NCBI GenBank assembly: GCA_020719045.1
Contig: DYQY01000004.1
Coordinates: 88,447-152,446 of the forward strand
DNA length: 64,000 nucleotides
DNA from: Candidatus Termititenax sp.
Lineage (GTDB): Bacteria; Margulisbacteria; Riflemargulisbacteria; GWF2-35-9; DYQY01
Direction of reading: 5' to 3'
Shown piece by piece: positions 28,601-38,616 of this stretch (the first letter of the stretch is position 1; each line of letters begins with the position of its first letter). Below the pieces are notes generated by a model. It was not told the origin of the DNA. It did not search any database and saw nothing but the letters and a program-made list of their open reading frames with translations. The position numbers were made by a program, and so were the translations under genes.

Positions 28601-30409
28601 CTAGCCTTTTACGGCGCCAGCAGTAAGACCTTTTACGATATGTTTCTGTAGCAAGAAAAACAACACTAAAACTGGAAGGGTTGCTATAGTAGCAGCAGCC
28701 ATCATTAGGTCGTATCTGTTTTGATAATTTCCAACAAACAGTCTAATTCCTATTGGAATAGTTAGAGTGTCTGAATCGGTTAAAATCCATGCAAACATTA
28801 GCTCATCCCATGCTTGAAGGAAAATATAAATACCAGTAGCAACAATACCAGGCACCGCTAATGGCAAGGTAATTTTATAGAAAACCTGAAAAGCATTACA
28901 TCCATCTACTCTAGCTGACTCTTCTAGTTCAACAGGAATAGAAGCAAAAAAACTTCTTAATATCCAAATAGAAAAAGGAACAAAAAAAGCAGTATAGATA
29001 AACGTTAAACCACCATGTGTGCCTTGAACCGAAACACCAGTAACATCACTAACCCATTTGAACATAATGAATATTGGGATTAAATACATTATCTGAGGAA
29101 TCATTTGTGTAGCTAATATCGATACACCAAAAGCCTTATTTCCAGGGAAATTAAATCTAACTAAAGCATAAGATGCTAAAGTAGCTAAAATCATAGCAAA
29201 AAGCATTGTAAAGCCTGAAATAATAATACTATTCTTTAAATATAGTCCAAAATCTATATTCTTCCAAAGGTCAGCATAATTCTCTACCATTACTAGTCTA
29301 TGACCAAGTGGAAGCTGGAAAGAATCATATGGCTTTCCTTTTAAGTCTTTTATAAAAGATACTCTACCATAAGATGACCCTAGTATAACCTCATCACCAT
29401 TTGCAATAATTCTAGTTACCTCACTACTAGAATAGTCAGATTTAGGATCTACAACAACCCCATCCTTTAATTCTCTAACTAAATGATAAGCCTCAATATC
29501 AACTTTACCTGTATTCAAATTAGCTACTTTTAATCCTGTTGGACTAACAATGTATACGGTTTCACCTTTAATGATAATATCTTCAAATAAACTAACACCA
29601 AAATCCTTTACATCAAGAACGGCTTGCTTATCAGTATCTATAAAATATATCCCATTCTGAACTAATAGTAATAGATTATTACCCTTAACCTGCTTAACCT
29701 CTTGAACACCTGCTGGTAGATAATTATCACCTAAATCTATCCTTTTCTCCTCAACAAATGTTTGCTTATTTAGAACTAACAAGTACCTGTTTGTATTAAC
29801 ATATAACTTATCACCTATTATTTGAATATTGCGAATAAAACTATCACTATTAGTTTCTAGCTTAACTTTTCTTGCTAAGGATAAATCATTTTTATTATAA
29901 ACATATATTCTATTCATACCTTTAAGTTCTATTGAGTAAACGACAACATCATCGTAGGCAACTATAGATGTTTTACCTAAACGATTAGTGTCTACTCCTG
30001 TAACTGGACTAGATGCTTCTTTTTTAATCTCTAATGTTCTTCTGTCTATTTTATATAGACCCTTAGTCGAATTTGCAAAATAGATAAAATCGCTATCTAA
30101 AAAATAACTTACGTCTCTTCCATTAACCTTTAACTTATTTAGCGATTTCTTTGTATCAGCATCATAGACAGCAATCCCACCATCTTGAGAAAAAACATAG
30201 AAATCCTTTCCAGCAAGCTCCATGCCAATAACATCGTTTTTTGCTCTACTGAATCCAACTTTTCCACTTAAAATATCATTATTATTTTTAAAAGAAGAAA
30301 ACATCATCCAAAATATCGGAAATGAATTTATAATCAAAAAAGCAAACATTATTACAAGAAAAACGTTTCTTAAGATTCTCTCTTTTTGATAATAATTAAC
30401 AAAAGCCAT
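28601..30409 (-). CDS. Sugar ABC transporter permease (MalG type) with large beta-propeller-like insertion
   Basis: C-terminal MalG/BPD_transp_1 fold with EAA loop (ELEESARVDGCNAFQVFYKITLPLAVPGI); N-terminal TM; ~330-aa intervening strand-repeat region. Confidence 0.9.
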   Translation of the reverse strand: MAFVNYYQKERILRNVFLVIMFAFLIINSFPIFWMMFSSFKNNNDILSGKVGFSRAKNDVIGMELAGKDFYVFSQDGGIAVYDADTKKSLNKLKVNGRDVSYFLDSDFIYFANSTKGLYKIDRRTLEIKKEASSPVTGVDTNRLGKTSIVAYDDVVVYSIELKGMNRIYVYNKNDLSLARKVKLETNSDSFIRNIQIIGDKLYVNTNRYLLVLNKQTFVEEKRIDLGDNYLPAGVQEVKQVKGNNLLLLVQNGIYFIDTDKQAVLDVKDFGVSLFEDIIIKGETVYIVSPTGLKVANLNTGKVDIEAYHLVRELKDGVVVDPKSDYSSSEVTRIIANGDEVILGSSYGRVSFIKDLKGKPYDSFQLPLGHRLVMVENYADLWKNIDFGLYLKNSIIISGFTMLFAMILATLASYALVRFNFPGNKAFGVSILATQMIPQIMYLIPIFIMFKWVSDVTGVSVQGTHGGLTFIYTAFFVPFSIWILRSFFASIPVELEESARVDGCNAFQVFYKITLPLAVPGIVATGIYIFLQAWDELMFAWILTDSDTLTIPIGIRLFVGNYQNRYDLMMAAATIATLPVLVLFFLLQKHIVKGLTAGAVKG

Positions 30410-31368
30410 TAAAAAATCTCCTCTGTCTTTTTATAGTGTTTGTACCAAAAATTAACAACTATAATCATCACCAATAGTAATAATACTGACGTCGCTGCAC
30501 CAGCTCCAAAATCCCATCTCATAAACGAGTTACGGAAAATATTTGTCATCATTAAATCGCCCCACTTACCAGGGAATCCAGCACCATTACCAAACATCAT
30601 AATTACAATATTAAAAGAATATGTATTATAAATCATTCCAAATAACACTAAAATCATCCATACTGGACTAAGCATTGGCCATGTTATCTTCCAGAAAGTT
30701 TTCCACTTACCAGCACCATCAATCTTGGCTGCATCATATAAAGACTGAGGAACATTTTGTATGCCTGCAAGTAACATCAACATTGAAAATGGCCAAAATC
30801 TCCATATAGTAGGAATAATAATTGCCCATATTGAGTTAACTCCTACCAACCAAAATGGCTTTTCAGCAAGAAGATGCAACCAGTCAACAAGAATAATATT
30901 GATAATACCTATCGTCTGTTGGAACATAAATCCCCACAAAATACCTGTAACATAAGTTGGAACTATCCAAGAAAACATAAACAAGGTTCTTACAAGTCCT
31001 CTACCTTTAAATTCAATACTAAGCATCAAAGCTACAACCATACCAACTGCTGTTTGCCCAATTGTAACTAAGAAGGAATAAATGATTGTATTTCTTACTG
31101 CATCATAGATACCAATTCTCATTGGACTTGATGGGTTAAACATAACGTCATAAAAATTACCAAAACCAATAAAAGGAGCACCCAAATATTGATTAAGAGT
31201 AAAATTATTTAATCTTAAAAAAGACATATACAATCCCTGAACGATTGGGAAGAAATGCATTAGAACCATAGCTATAGCTGTTGGCAATACAAAGTAATAT
31301 GCTATTTTATACTTATGATAGTAATACTTTGTTTTTTCTAAAAAAGTCATTTCACTTATATTAACCAT
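30409..31368 (-). CDS. Sugar ABC transporter permease (MalF/UgpA type)
   Basis: Six-TM permease with EAA loop (SLYDAAKIDGAGKWKTFWKITWPMLSP). Confidence 0.93.
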   Translation of the reverse strand: MVNISEMTFLEKTKYYYHKYKIAYYFVLPTAIAMVLMHFFPIVQGLYMSFLRLNNFTLNQYLGAPFIGFGNFYDVMFNPSSPMRIGIYDAVRNTIIYSFLVTIGQTAVGMVVALMLSIEFKGRGLVRTLFMFSWIVPTYVTGILWGFMFQQTIGIINIILVDWLHLLAEKPFWLVGVNSIWAIIIPTIWRFWPFSMLMLLAGIQNVPQSLYDAAKIDGAGKWKTFWKITWPMLSPVWMILVLFGMIYNTYSFNIVIMMFGNGAGFPGKWGDLMMTNIFRNSFMRWDFGAGAATSVLLLLVMIIVVNFWYKHYKKTEEIF

Positions 31369-31375
31369 TATCTAG

Positions 31376-32728
31376 CTATCTATTCATAAGCAATACTTTA
31401 TCAACTTCGATTGCTGCTTTCTTTAATACATCATCATAAATAACATCTGTAGTAAATTTATCTTTGTTATTTAATACATATTCCCACATAATACCAAACC
31501 TTCTGTTAAGTGGTTGCTCAATTTGTGCCCACTCTGGGATACAAGGATATGCACGACCATACTTAACTGCTTCTCTATAAACTGATCTTCTTACATCTTG
31601 AGTAAAATATGGATCATCAAAAGCCTCCATTGCTGATGGCAAGAATCCACTTCTCTTTGAGTATTCAACTTGAGCTTTTTTACCAACTAAATACTTGATT
31701 ACTTCCCATGCTTCATCCTTATTCTTGGAGTTCTTAAACACTGAAAGGTTGCTACCACCTACGAAAGTGACCTTTCCTTTTGGACCTTCTGGATAAGGAA
31801 CAATATCAAATCTTTTTGCAACATATGTATTTGCAGCTCCACCTTGCTCTTCTGGAGTTGTTAGAGCTCTTAACTCATTTGAACCAGTAAATATAATTGC
31901 ATATTCACCATTGTTAAAAGCATTTTCTACTTGAGAAGTATTTTGCTCTAAACAAGATGCTGGGACATAACCTTTGATTACTAAATTAACTAAATATGAT
32001 AACCCGCTTGCTGCTTCATTTGAATAAAGAGCACATTCTTTATTGCCTTCCTTTAAGAAGTCTCCACCAGCCATCCAAATCCATGGCGCTAAGTTATGAA
32101 CAACATTCCAGTCGTTCTTACCAGTAATACCAAGTGGGTATACTTTCTTTCCATCAATTGTTAAATTTGCTTTGTTAATCTTATCTAATGTGTTTTGGAA
32201 TGATTCCCAAGTAGCTAAATCATTTTTCGTTAAACCTAATCTATTAAAAACGTCTGTTCTATAGTACATAGCTCTTGCATCTACAAACCATGGAATAGAA
32301 GTTACTGCATTTGAACCATCTATGCCAGAATACTTCCAAGAAGATGGTAGAAAATATGAAGAACCACCAAGCTCAGATACTTTACTTGTTAAATCAGCTA
32401 AAGCGCCCATGCCAGTAACTGCTCCAACCCATGTCGTACCAAGCTGTAATATGTCTGGACCTTCGCCTGACATTGTAGCGATTGTAATTCTTTGCCACGC
32501 TGAACCCCAATCTAAAGAGGTAATTTGAACTTTAATATCAGGATTTTCTTTATGGAAGTCTTCTAAAACATCAGATAAGTCATTAATTGGCTCAAGCGAG
32601 TTAGGCATTACCCACATAGTAACAACTGTTTGACCACTTTTTTGTTCTTTAGCTCCGCAACCTGAAATTAATATTGAAAACGAAACGAGAATTACTGAAA
32701 TTAATATGGACGAAAAAATTTTATTCAT
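31376..32728 (-). CDS. Extracellular solute-binding protein family 1 (sugar-binding lipoprotein)
   Basis: Lipobox ILISGC; SBP_bac_1 features. AGGTGG SD supports the MNKIF start rather than the ORF-track Met. Confidence 0.93.
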   Translation of the reverse strand: MNKIFSSILISVILVSFSILISGCGAKEQKSGQTVVTMWVMPNSLEPINDLSDVLEDFHKENPDIKVQITSLDWGSAWQRITIATMSGEGPDILQLGTTWVGAVTGMGALADLTSKVSELGGSSYFLPSSWKYSGIDGSNAVTSIPWFVDARAMYYRTDVFNRLGLTKNDLATWESFQNTLDKINKANLTIDGKKVYPLGITGKNDWNVVHNLAPWIWMAGGDFLKEGNKECALYSNEAASGLSYLVNLVIKGYVPASCLEQNTSQVENAFNNGEYAIIFTGSNELRALTTPEEQGGAANTYVAKRFDIVPYPEGPKGKVTFVGGSNLSVFKNSKNKDEAWEVIKYLVGKKAQVEYSKRSGFLPSAMEAFDDPYFTQDVRRSVYREAVKYGRAYPCIPEWAQIEQPLNRRFGIMWEYVLNNKDKFTTDVIYDDVLKKAAIEVDKVLLMNR

Positions 32729-32762
32729 AATTGGTACCACCTCTTAGTTTTTTTCAGGCGTC

Positions 32763-32791
32763 ATCATAGCATTGGGCTTGGTCCCTGTCAA
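32763..32791 (-). promoter_or_regulatory. Near-consensus sigma70 promoter driving the glycan ABC/GH8 operon
   Basis: Minus strand TTGACA - 17 nt - TATGAT. Confidence 0.8.
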
Positions 32792-32815
32792 TTTAATGAT
32801 TACGTTTTAATGAAA

Positions 32816-32846
32816 GAAAAATGACGTCAATATGACGCCATTTTTC
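32816..32846 (-). terminator. Rho-independent terminator of the UDPGP-family gene
   Basis: GAAAAATGGCGTCA-tat-TGACGTCATTTTTC hairpin (one mismatch) plus T-rich tail. Confidence 0.75.
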
Positions 32847-32880
32847 TAATATTTTATTGAATACAAAAAAACAAAAATAA

Positions 32881-34521
32881 CTAATCTTCTGGCAATAAGT
32901 TTTCAATAGAAAGTGGTTGCCACTTGCCATCCTTTAACATCATTCCATAATCCTTAACTAAAACACTATGCAACCCTTGATTTAATTGAGTTGCCAACTC
33001 TCTATACTCTTCAGGATAATTTGCATTATCTAACCCTATTCCACTGGTCATTAATAACTCGGTGTACATTTTTGCAGCTAAAAATCTTGCATCTTTATTA
33101 ACCGCAATGAACATAGGGTTAGCCATCATACCAATAACTTCCCAAGTAACTTGTTCAGCTTGAACGTACGTCCCTGCATCTTTTTTCTGCACACTAACTC
33201 TCATTGGAAGATTATCTGCAATGTTATCTATATTCGTTATAATCCACTCCAAATCAAACACACCAGTTGCACAATTAAAAAGTATTGGATGACCTTTTTC
33301 ATCTAGTTCCTTAATTTTTTCTTCTTTGACAGCAACACCAATGTCACCACAATTATATTTACCAAACTGATCTTTAATTAAAACGCCACCCTTAACATCC
33401 GCTTTAGTCTTAAAAGAAAAATCAAAAGCACCATTTTTACCAGTAATTGCAAGAGCTGCAACAGAAGCTGGATCATACATATTTGCCATATTATCGATAT
33501 TTCCTAAATAATAATAACGGACTCCTGACTTATATAAAGAAGTAAATACATCTTTTAAAACCTCAAAATTATGACCATGTCCTCTTGGCATTGGAATAAG
33601 GCCATGTTTTTTACCAGTAGCAGTAGTAAACACATCTGCTGGCCTACCTCCTGCAGTAATTGCAGCTAATAATGGCTGAGAACCAGTAAGAAAAATATCT
33701 TTTAAACTTACATCACCTAATGCTTCTAACAAGTCTTTCAATAAAGGACTATTTTGATATTCCTCTAATTTGCTTTGAATAATCTCATGATTTAAAACAC
33801 TATCCATTTGAAACATTTTAACAACATCCTGCGATGTAGTACCTTCATGAGTTCTCATATACTGAAGGGCTCTAATTAATAAAGCTCTTATTTTAATCTC
33901 CATAATATCAAAACCTTTAGAACCATCAGGATTAATATAAGCTTCAGTTAATCCTTTTGGAATTTCATTATAGGTTGAAGCGCTCTCTATTTGATTACGA
34001 TATAACTCATATAAAGCAGGATATCCACCACTATTCTTTTTCTTATCAACGTAGCTACTTGCTGAACCACCATTCAACATCCCATAGCCAACATATGGAA
34101 ATAGTTCATTACCAATCTTTGTAAGTGCATCAAAACTAAAAATAGCGTTTCCAGCTTCATCGATCTCAGCAAAATCTCTAAGCTCAATATTAATACCCTT
34201 AGAATCAAATAACGCTTGAGCCGTTGCTAAGCCAACAATAATATTAGAACCTTCTTTAATCTCAATTACAGACTCTCCATCAATACCTGGAATTTCTTTA
34301 GCCTCTATTGGCTCATATCCATCATACTTCCCTGCATTAAATGCATCTATTGTTCTTTTTGTTAAGCTTGGATCTATATTTACAGACTTCATCTTCGCAT
34401 CTAATTCTGGTGAAAAAACGAAACCACTATCTGCTACCACTTTATTCCTCATATTCTCTATACTCCCTTCAGGTTTATGTTTTAGTATAGAATTATCGTA
34501 ACTTAATTGTACTTTTCCCAA
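32881..34521 (-). CDS. UTP--hexose-1-phosphate uridylyltransferase (UDPGP family)
   Basis: IPMPRGHGHNFEVL, YYLGNIDNMANMYDP, CATGVFDLEW. Listed start is a TTG; an internal ATG near 34452 is an alternative. Confidence 0.8.
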   Translation of the reverse strand: MGKVQLSYDNSILKHKPEGSIENMRNKVVADSGFVFSPELDAKMKSVNIDPSLTKRTIDAFNAGKYDGYEPIEAKEIPGIDGESVIEIKEGSNIIVGLATAQALFDSKGINIELRDFAEIDEAGNAIFSFDALTKIGNELFPYVGYGMLNGGSASSYVDKKKNSGGYPALYELYRNQIESASTYNEIPKGLTEAYINPDGSKGFDIMEIKIRALLIRALQYMRTHEGTTSQDVVKMFQMDSVLNHEIIQSKLEEYQNSPLLKDLLEALGDVSLKDIFLTGSQPLLAAITAGGRPADVFTTATGKKHGLIPMPRGHGHNFEVLKDVFTSLYKSGVRYYYLGNIDNMANMYDPASVAALAITGKNGAFDFSFKTKADVKGGVLIKDQFGKYNCGDIGVAVKEEKIKELDEKGHPILFNCATGVFDLEWIITNIDNIADNLPMRVSVQKKDAGTYVQAEQVTWEVIGMMANPMFIAVNKDARFLAAKMYTELLMTSGIGLDNANYPEEYRELATQLNQGLHSVLVKDYGMMLKDGKWQPLSIENLLPED

Positions 34522-34572
34522 TAATATTAAATTGAAATAATCTGTTGCTTTAAGAATAACAGGAAAATTTTA

Positions 34573-35607
34573 CTATCTCAAGTAAGACATCATATGGCCA
34601 TCGCGAGTCTGTTGTCTTAGCTTCTCTAAAGCTTTAGCTTCTATTTGTCTAATACGCTCTCTAGTTACATTATATACTTGCCCTACTTCTTCGAGCGTTC
34701 TTGGCATCCCATCATGTAATCCAAACCTTAGTCTAAGAACCATCTGCTCTCTTTCAGTTAGAAATGTCTGAAGAACGGTTTCTAAATCTTCCCTTAAAAG
34801 GTCAGATAATACTCGTTCCTCTGGGTTCTTTTCAACTTCACTCTCTACAATATCAGACAGACTATTACTATCATCATCACCAATTGGAGTCTCAAGTGAT
34901 ATTGGCAACTGAGCTATTTTAGCTAATTCTTGTACCTTAGTTAAAGATAACTCGCTAAACTCTGCAAGTTCTTCGTCAGTTGGTTTCCGTTTATGCTCTT
35001 GCATAAACATTTTAGATATCTTTTTCAATTTATTTAGAGTTTCAACAACATGAACAGGAAGTCTAATTGATCTAGACTGGTCAGCTATTGCTCTTGTGAT
35101 TGCTTGCCTAATCCACCAGGTAGCATAAGTTGAAAACTTATAACCTTTTGTATAGTCATACTTATCAACTGCCTTCATAAGACCAATATTGCCTTCTTGA
35201 ATAAGGTCTAAAAATGATAAGCCTCTACCATTGTATCTTTTAGCGATACTAACAACTAAACGCAAATTAGATCTTATCAGAATCTTCCTTGCTTCATCAT
35301 CATTGTTCTCCTGAATTCTTTGGGCAATATCAAACTCCTCGGCTGTGGTTAATAGTTTGATTCTTCCAATTTCCTTAAGGTACATCTTAATTGAGTCATA
35401 CTTTGTACCCTTATTACTATCTTCCTCAAGTACAATATTTTCCTCTATATCTACTTCTATCTCAACATCATCAAGCTCTTGAGGGTCTACATCATCAGTA
35501 GCCTCTGCATCATTGGTTATTTCAGCAAGATCAACATGAGTATCTTTTAATATTTCTAAAATATCATTTGGGGAATCAATTGATTCGAATAAAACTTCTG
35601 TATTCAT
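34573..35607 (-). CDS. rpoD: RNA polymerase primary sigma factor
   Basis: [58 protein letters not shown]; region 4 [18 protein letters not shown]. Confidence 0.98.
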   Translation of the reverse strand: MNTEVLFESIDSPNDILEILKDTHVDLAEITNDAEATDDVDPQELDDVEIEVDIEENIVLEEDSNKGTKYDSIKMYLKEIGRIKLLTTAEEFDIAQRIQENNDDEARKILIRSNLRLVVSIAKRYNGRGLSFLDLIQEGNIGLMKAVDKYDYTKGYKFSTYATWWIRQAITRAIADQSRSIRLPVHVVETLNKLKKISKMFMQEHKRKPTDEELAEFSELSLTKVQELAKIAQLPISLETPIGDDDSNSLSDIVESEVEKNPEERVLSDLLREDLETVLQTFLTEREQMVLRLRFGLHDGMPRTLEEVGQVYNVTRERIRQIEAKALEKLRQQTRDGHMMSYLR

Positions 35608-37322
35608 TTATTTTTGACCAACTCCGACAGTTGCTGATTTAGCAACATAAGTTTATCAAAATCGCCAGTTTTTTCAAGTTCAATTATCTGTTTCTTAAGT
35701 TCAAGCACCTTTTCCCTGTTATTTCTTTTTTTCAATGAATCAACTGCTTCTTGCAAAAATAATGATGGGTTAGAAAAATTAATCTTCATACAAAGACTAA
35801 CCAGCTTCTGGTCAGTAACTAAATCGCATAAATACTGAACATCTTTCTCAGGATTATTCAAAATTAAGGTAAATATTTTCTTATGGTCTATATCCAGAAA
35901 GTCCTCCACAGAAAATTTTCCAAGAAATTCACCTCTAAGCGATGTATGACTAAGAAGGATTGATAAAACGTCTTCCTCTAACTTAAAAAACTTATCTTTT
36001 GAACCTTTATCTTGTTTATAATCCTTCTTTTTTGACACGGATATAGTGTTATAGGTAAAAAAGAAACTTTTAACTTGATCCAAATCAACAGCTAATTTAT
36101 TGGAAATAACTGAAATATACTCATTCTTAATAATGTCATTCTCAAAATGCACTATGGATTTTAATTCCTTTAGAACTCTTGATTTATCCTCTACTGCCAT
36201 CTTCTTAACATCTGTACTATGTCCATGAATTAAAATAGAATGATCAATCAAAAACTCTTTATAAGTTATTGCATCTATCATTTGTTTTTTAAAGCTATCT
36301 AACCCATACTTTTTTATAAACTCATCTGGGTCCTTACTATCTTTTAAGTTTATAACCTTTACTTCTACCTCTGGATCTTGTAAAACATCATTAACCCTAA
36401 ACATTGCATTCTTGCCTGCATCATCATTATCAAAACACATATACAAAACCTTTGCAAAACGCTTCACCAAATTAAACTGTTGAGGAGTTACAGCAGTGCC
36501 TAAAACAGCTGATACATTTTTTATGCCAGCCTGGAAAAGACTAATCGCATCCATATATCCTTCAACTAAAACTAACTGGTCGCTATTTTCTCTAATATAT
36601 TTTTTTGCCATATTGAGGCCATACAGCACATTACTCTTATGATAAAACCTTGTTTCAGGAGAATTAACATACTTTGCTCCCTCACCAGCAATAATCCTGC
36701 CACCAAAACCTAATGTTCTTCCCTGTAAATCTATTATCGGGAACATGAACCTCTTATAAAACCTATCTTTAACTTTACCCTGCGACTCAATTCCAATTCC
36801 AATATCTATAAAATCAGCATCTTTAGAATCCTCGCTACTTAACATCTCATCACAATAAACCTTAGAAGCAAAACCTAACTGAAAAGCTTCAATTGTTTCA
36901 TTATCGAGCTTCCTATCTTTCACAAAATTTTTGGCTTCATCACTAGCTAATTGTTTATGGTAAGCATCCTTGATCTTACTAAGCAAAGCAAAGCCATTTT
37001 CTCTATCATCTTTTTCGAAATTATTTATCTGATCATCATTTATCTCTACTCCAGCTTTTTCAGCTAGCAACCTGACTGTATCAATAAAACTAAGCCCATC
37101 CACTTTCATCAAAAATGAAAACACATTGCCACCAGCGCCACAACCAAAACAGTGAAATATTTTCTTATCAGGACTAACTACAAAAGAAGGAGTTTTCTCG
37201 TTGTGAAAAGGACAAAGACCCAAAAAATTTAAGCCTCTTTTACGTAGCTTAACGTATTGGCCTATAATTTCAACAATGTCAGCTCTTTCCTTAATTAACT
37301 CTATTGAATTTTCATCAACCAT
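35604..37322 (-). CDS. dnaG: DNA primase
   Basis: Zn finger [11 protein letters not shown]...[29 protein letters not shown]. Confidence 0.98.
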   Translation of the reverse strand: MVDENSIELIKERADIVEIIGQYVKLRKRGLNFLGLCPFHNEKTPSFVVSPDKKIFHCFGCGAGGNVFSFLMKVDGLSFIDTVRLLAEKAGVEINDDQINNFEKDDRENGFALLSKIKDAYHKQLASDEAKNFVKDRKLDNETIEAFQLGFASKVYCDEMLSSEDSKDADFIDIGIGIESQGKVKDRFYKRFMFPIIDLQGRTLGFGGRIIAGEGAKYVNSPETRFYHKSNVLYGLNMAKKYIRENSDQLVLVEGYMDAISLFQAGIKNVSAVLGTAVTPQQFNLVKRFAKVLYMCFDNDDAGKNAMFRVNDVLQDPEVEVKVINLKDSKDPDEFIKKYGLDSFKKQMIDAITYKEFLIDHSILIHGHSTDVKKMAVEDKSRVLKELKSIVHFENDIIKNEYISVISNKLAVDLDQVKSFFFTYNTISVSKKKDYKQDKGSKDKFFKLEEDVLSILLSHTSLRGEFLGKFSVEDFLDIDHKKIFTLILNNPEKDVQYLCDLVTDQKLVSLCMKINFSNPSLFLQEAVDSLKKRNNREKVLELKKQIIELEKTGDFDKLMLLNQQLSELVKNK

Positions 37323-37328
37323 AAAGGA

Positions 37329-38414
37329 TTAGTCTTTTAACTTTTTAACAATAGCCAAAATATACTCTGTTGCTTTTACCATGTCAGATATTTTTATCTC
37401 TTCATCACAAGTATGAACTTTACTCATTCCTGTGCTTATAACAACCGTAGGAATACCACTCTTATTGAAAACATTTGCATCACTACCACCGCCAGTTGAT
37501 TTCTCGACGTGCTTAACGCCAATGCTTTGAGAAGCTTTTTTGCAAATCTTTAGAAGTTCCTTTTCGCCTGAAAGATCAAATGAAATATAATCCTTCTTGG
37601 CTTCAAAATCTACCTTAGCTCCATATTTTTGACATTCCTTTTTAAAAGTACTCTTTATATCCTCAAGATGCTTCTTTACCTTCTGCTTTGACAGACTACG
37701 AACCTCGCCCTTAATAAGCACCCTATCAGGAACAATATTTGTGGCGCTTCCACCTTCTATTATTCCAATATTAGCAACAGTTTCATCATCAATTCTTCCA
37801 ATTTTACAATTTGCTATAACTTTCGAAACTGCAACAATAGCATTTACACCCTTTTCAGGCTCAATCCCAGCATGTGCACTTTTACCAATTACCTCAGCTT
37901 TAAAACTATAATGAGTTGGAGCCTTAATAACAACAGTACCTATATCCCCACTAGTATCAAGAACAAAACCATAATCAACCTGAATTTGTTGTAGCTCTTT
38001 TGCTCCTTTTAACCCTTGTTCTTCTTCTACAGTAAAAATTATTACTATTGATGGACTAGAAATCTCTTTCTCTTTGATTACAAATAACATTTCCAAAATT
38101 TCTGCTATTCCTGACTTATCATCACCACCAAGGATTGTATCTCCACTTGAGCTGATTCTGTCTCCCTTAATCACAGGAACAATACCTTTCCCGGGGATAA
38201 CAGTATCCATATGTGCAGAAAACAAAACAGAAGGACCAGTAACTTTGCCATGATAAATAGCGTAAATATTGCCCTTCTTGTCTAAAGCAACATCTAAACC
38301 AAGCTCACAAAGTACATTCTGCAGATACTTTCTAACTTTTTTTTCATTCCCAGACTCACTATCTATTTTCACTAAATCAATAAAAGTATTAACTAGTCTC
38401 TTAGAGTTAACCAT
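37329..38414 (-). CDS. M20 family peptidase (PepT-like)
   Basis: SAHMDTVIPG; GGDDKSG; EEEQGLKGA. Confidence 0.9.
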   Translation of the reverse strand: MVNSKRLVNTFIDLVKIDSESGNEKKVRKYLQNVLCELGLDVALDKKGNIYAIYHGKVTGPSVLFSAHMDTVIPGKGIVPVIKGDRISSSGDTILGGDDKSGIAEILEMLFVIKEKEISSPSIVIIFTVEEEQGLKGAKELQQIQVDYGFVLDTSGDIGTVVIKAPTHYSFKAEVIGKSAHAGIEPEKGVNAIVAVSKVIANCKIGRIDDETVANIGIIEGGSATNIVPDRVLIKGEVRSLSKQKVKKHLEDIKSTFKKECQKYGAKVDFEAKKDYISFDLSGEKELLKICKKASQSIGVKHVEKSTGGGSDANVFNKSGIPTVVISTGMSKVHTCDEEIKISDMVKATEYILAIVKKLKD

Positions 38415-38437
38415 AAAAACCTCTCTTTTTATAGTTT

Positions 38438-38470
38438 AAAGCTAAAAGCTAAAAGCCTAAAGCTAAAAAA
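38438..38470. repeat. Short degenerate tandem repeat (AAGCTAAA)n
   Basis: AAAGCTAAAAGCTAAAAGCCTAAAGCTAAAA read directly upstream of the M20 peptidase gene. Confidence 0.7.
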
Positions 38471-38616
38471 CCACTAAATTCTATCTTGATAAATAATACC
38501 ATAATCATTAGTTATGTTTAATCTGTATTATTTATTCATAATCAATTCCAAAGATGATAACTGTTGTGATAAAATAGTTTTGCAACAAAGACGACACAAT
38601 AGTGAGGGGAACTAAT

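Noticed and set aside
36000-37322. Novelty in the dnaG-rpoD pair
   Set aside because: Standard macromolecular-synthesis operon arrangement with an overlapping stop/start; not unusual.
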